NCBI RefSeq assembly: GCF_019711685.1
Contig: NZ_JAIGYQ010000008.1
Coordinates: forward strand, 1 to 64,000
DNA: 64,000 bases
Direction: 5' to 3'
Source: Helicobacter turcicus
Lineage (GTDB): Bacteria; Campylobacterota; Campylobacteria; Campylobacterales; Helicobacteraceae
Position numbers and translations under genes: made by a program. Position 1 is the stretch's first letter; each line of letters opens with the position of its first letter. Shown one piece after another: positions 62,179-64,000 of this stretch. The notes under the pieces were generated by a model. The model saw nothing but the letters and a program-made list of their open reading frames with translations, did not search any database and was not told where the DNA came from.

Positions 62179-64000
62179 CTATCTCAAGATGACAGCTAAA
62201 ACTTCTTTAAAATCACTTATTGGATGGATTTTTAGCCCGTCTCTAACCTCTTGTGGAATTTCATTTAAATCACGTTCAAAATTTTTCTTAGGAATTAGCA
62301 CTTCTTGTATTCCAGATTTATATGCGGCAATTAGTTTTTCCTGTAATCCTCCAATAGGTAAAACTTTTCCACGTAAAGTTAGCTCTCCGGTCATTGCCAC
62401 ATCACAACGTGCTTTTTTATTTGTTAGTAGCGAGGCAAGCGCACTTGCAATAGCAATCCCAGCACTTGGTCCATCTTTTGGTGTGGCACCCTCTGGGACA
62501 TGTAAATGAATGTCAAAGCGATTGTAAATCTCACTTGGACTAGGTTCTAAATGTTCCTCCTTTTCTTTTGGAGTGAGTGGAATTAACTTAGGGTTGATTT
62601 TTAGCACACCTGTGTCAATGAGAAATTTGACATAAGAGTGGGCGATTTTTGCACTCTCTTTCATTACATCGCCCAAATTTCCCGTTAAATGCAAACTGCC
62701 CTTTCCTCTAATTTTTAAGGCTTCTATCTTTAGCACATCGCCCCCGACGCTTGTCCAAGCAAGCCCATTAACAAGCCCAACTTCTGCGTTTTTGCTCACA
62801 TTTTCAAACTCAAAGACAATTTTATCAAGGTAACTTGGTAGTGTTTTGGGTGTGATTGAAATCTTTTTTGTGTTTTTAGATTCCACATTTTTTTGCGCAC
62901 TTTGTAGGATTTGTTTGCTGACTTTACGTAAAATCTCTGCAATCTTGCGTCTTAAACTCCGCACCCCTGCTTCTCTTGTGTATTTTTCAATGAGCATTTT
63001 GATTGCAGATGGACTAAAGCTTACTTCAGAGACAAGCAAGCCGTGCTTTTTAAGCTCTTGGGGAATGAGATATTTTTTAGCAATTTGCTCTTTTTGGTTA
63101 GGGGTGTAGCTATTAATGTTGATAAACTCCATTCTATCACGCAATGGAGCGGGAATTGCACTAATATCATTTGCTGTGGCGACAAAAATCACTTGACTTA
63201 AATCCAAATCAAAATTTGTGTAATAATCTCTAAATTCCTTATTTTGTTCAGGGTCTAGAATTTCTAGCAATACAGAAGAGGGGTCGCCACGAAAAGAATT
63301 TCGGATTTTATCAATTTCATCAAGCACAACCACAGGATTCATCTCTTTTGCCTCAATGAGTCCCTGCACGATTCTGCCGGGCATTGCTCCAATATAAGTG
63401 CGACGATGCCCTCTTAGTTCGCTAACATCTTCTAAGCCGCCTAATGCAATGCGCACAAGCTTACGCTTTAAAGCAGTAGCAATGGAATTTGCAAGACTTG
63501 TTTTGCCCACACCAGGAGGTCCATAAAAACAAAGAATCGTACCTTTAGCTTCTGTGGAATCTAAATGGGATTCTGCTTTTGTCTTGCGTATTTCTAGGAG
63601 TTTGCGCACTGCAAAATATTCCAAAATACGCTCTTTTGGCTTCTCTAGTGCATAGTGGTCTTTGCTAAGTTGCTTCTCAACTTCGCTGATTTCTAAATCT
63701 TTTTTCGCATAGGCGTTAAAAGGAATTTCAAGCACAACTTCTAAATAATTTTGTAATAGATTTGCATCGGCACTATCTTGGTGCATTCTTGAGAGCTTAT
63801 TAATCTGTTTTTGCACCTCTTTATACGCATCTTTTGGCATAGCAGATTTTAGGGATTCTAACTTTTGGCGGTATTCTTCAATTTCAGAATCCTTTTTGGA
63901 ATCACCACCAAGTTCCTTTTGAATCTGTTTTAATTGTTCTTTTAGAAAATATTCTTTGTTTGCCTTTTCCATTTGGGAATTAACTTTGTTTTTTATCTCC
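62179..64000 (-). CDS. lon: ATP-dependent protease Lon, C-terminal two thirds (runs off the window)
   Basis: Lon degrades misfolded and regulatory proteins. The frame is still open at the window edge, so the N-terminal substrate-binding domain is missing from view. Visible are the coiled-coil lead-in EYFLKEQLKQIQKELGG, the AAA+ module with Walker A GPPGVGKTSLANSI and Walker B VVLDEIDKI, the sensor region PAPLRDRMEFI, and the Ser-Lys protease domain with GPSAGIAIASA (catalytic Ser) and GLQEKLIAAYKSG (catalytic Lys). It ends four bases before rnhB. Confidence 0.96.
   Translation of the reverse strand, partial: EIKNKVNSQMEKANKEYFLKEQLKQIQKELGGDSKKDSEIEEYRQKLESLKSAMPKDAYKEVQKQINKLSRMHQDSADANLLQNYLEVVLEIPFNAYAKKDLEISEVEKQLSKDHYALEKPKERILEYFAVRKLLEIRKTKAESHLDSTEAKGTILCFYGPPGVGKTSLANSIATALKRKLVRIALGGLEDVSELRGHRRTYIGAMPGRIVQGLIEAKEMNPVVVLDEIDKIRNSFRGDPSSVLLEILDPEQNKEFRDYYTNFDLDLSQVIFVATANDISAIPAPLRDRMEFININSYTPNQKEQIAKKYLIPQELKKHGLLVSEVSFSPSAIKMLIEKYTREAGVRSLRRKIAEILRKVSKQILQSAQKNVESKNTKKISITPKTLPSYLDKIVFEFENVSKNAEVGLVNGLAWTSVGGDVLKIEALKIRGKGSLHLTGNLGDVMKESAKIAHSYVKFLIDTGVLKINPKLIPLTPKEKEEHLEPSPSEIYNRFDIHLHVPEGATPKDGPSAGIAIASALASLLTNKKARCDVAMTGELTLRGKVLPIGGLQEKLIAAYKSGIQEVLIPKKNFERDLNEIPQEVRDGLKIHPISDFKEVLAVILR

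Overview
The window is about 64 kb of AT-rich, gene-dense chromosome from a Helicobacter-type bacterium (Campylobacterota). The gene set supports this: a CheZ with only remote similarity to the enteric protein, an N-terminally extended RNase J, the lctP-lutABC lactate module, COG3400 TrkA-C and CinA-C proteins, mononucleotide G-tract phase-variable genes and a Campylobacter-like pgl N-glycosylation gene set. The pgl genes point to an enterohepatic species rather than H. pylori. The species assignment is inference from gene content only.

Layout. 1-9.7 kb: end of a chemoreceptor gene, hisF, a DUF342/FapA-like protein with a bacteriohemerythrin, proA, a 650-bp non-coding stretch, a large phase-variable glycan-type protein (G11 tract, reading frame ON), PPK2 and a CinA-like protein. 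9.7-10.1 kb: a four-tRNA operon (Lys-Glu-Val-Asp) behind a near-consensus sigma70 promoter. 10.1-12.5 kb: a P-loop kinase-like gene switched OFF at a G11 tract, ilvC, a small unknown protein and two intrinsic terminators. 12.5-25.6 kb, all minus strand: rnj, rsmA, a prepilin-like protein, a GT-C-like membrane protein, ilvA, a CoA-binding protein, then a pgl block (pglK, pglI, a GT4, pglJ) with stop/start overlaps, then YifB/ComM. 25.7-33.1 kb: tgt, a TrkA-C protein, YraN, hom, a STAS-like protein, lgt and an ABC-F ATPase.

33.1-38.0 kb is the most unusual region. Two operons are preceded by the same 39-base promoter/operator (TTGACA, 19-bp spacer holding a palindrome, TATAAT), which is the architecture of MerR-family targets. 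The first operon ends with a MerR-family gene resembling NmlR/AdhR electrophile sensors. Together the two operons encode a Tat-exported carboxymuconolactone-decarboxylase-fold protein, an exported cupin, an exported flavodoxin-like NAD(P)H oxidoreductase, a flavodoxin, the regulator, a Tat-exported dienelactone-hydrolase-like enzyme with a Cys nucleophile, and MdaB. I read it as a self-regulated quinone/carbonyl stress regulon with a periplasmic arm. 38.0-45.1 kb: a phase-OFF family 2 glycosyltransferase (G9), an aldo/keto reductase, a gamma-class carbonic anhydrase and the lactate uptake/oxidation operon.

45.1-64 kb is mostly housekeeping: U32 peptidase, cheZ, gpmI, mraY-murD, priA with two small proteins, a class V aminotransferase, a cation/proton antiporter, dprA, a WD40 protein, a YibQ-type protein, minE-minD, rnhB and the C-terminal two thirds of lon, which runs off the end of the window.

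Start codons were moved from the longest reading frame to internal starts where a Shine-Dalgarno sequence or family length supported it; each case is noted. No insertion sequence, prophage, CRISPR array or rRNA gene was seen.
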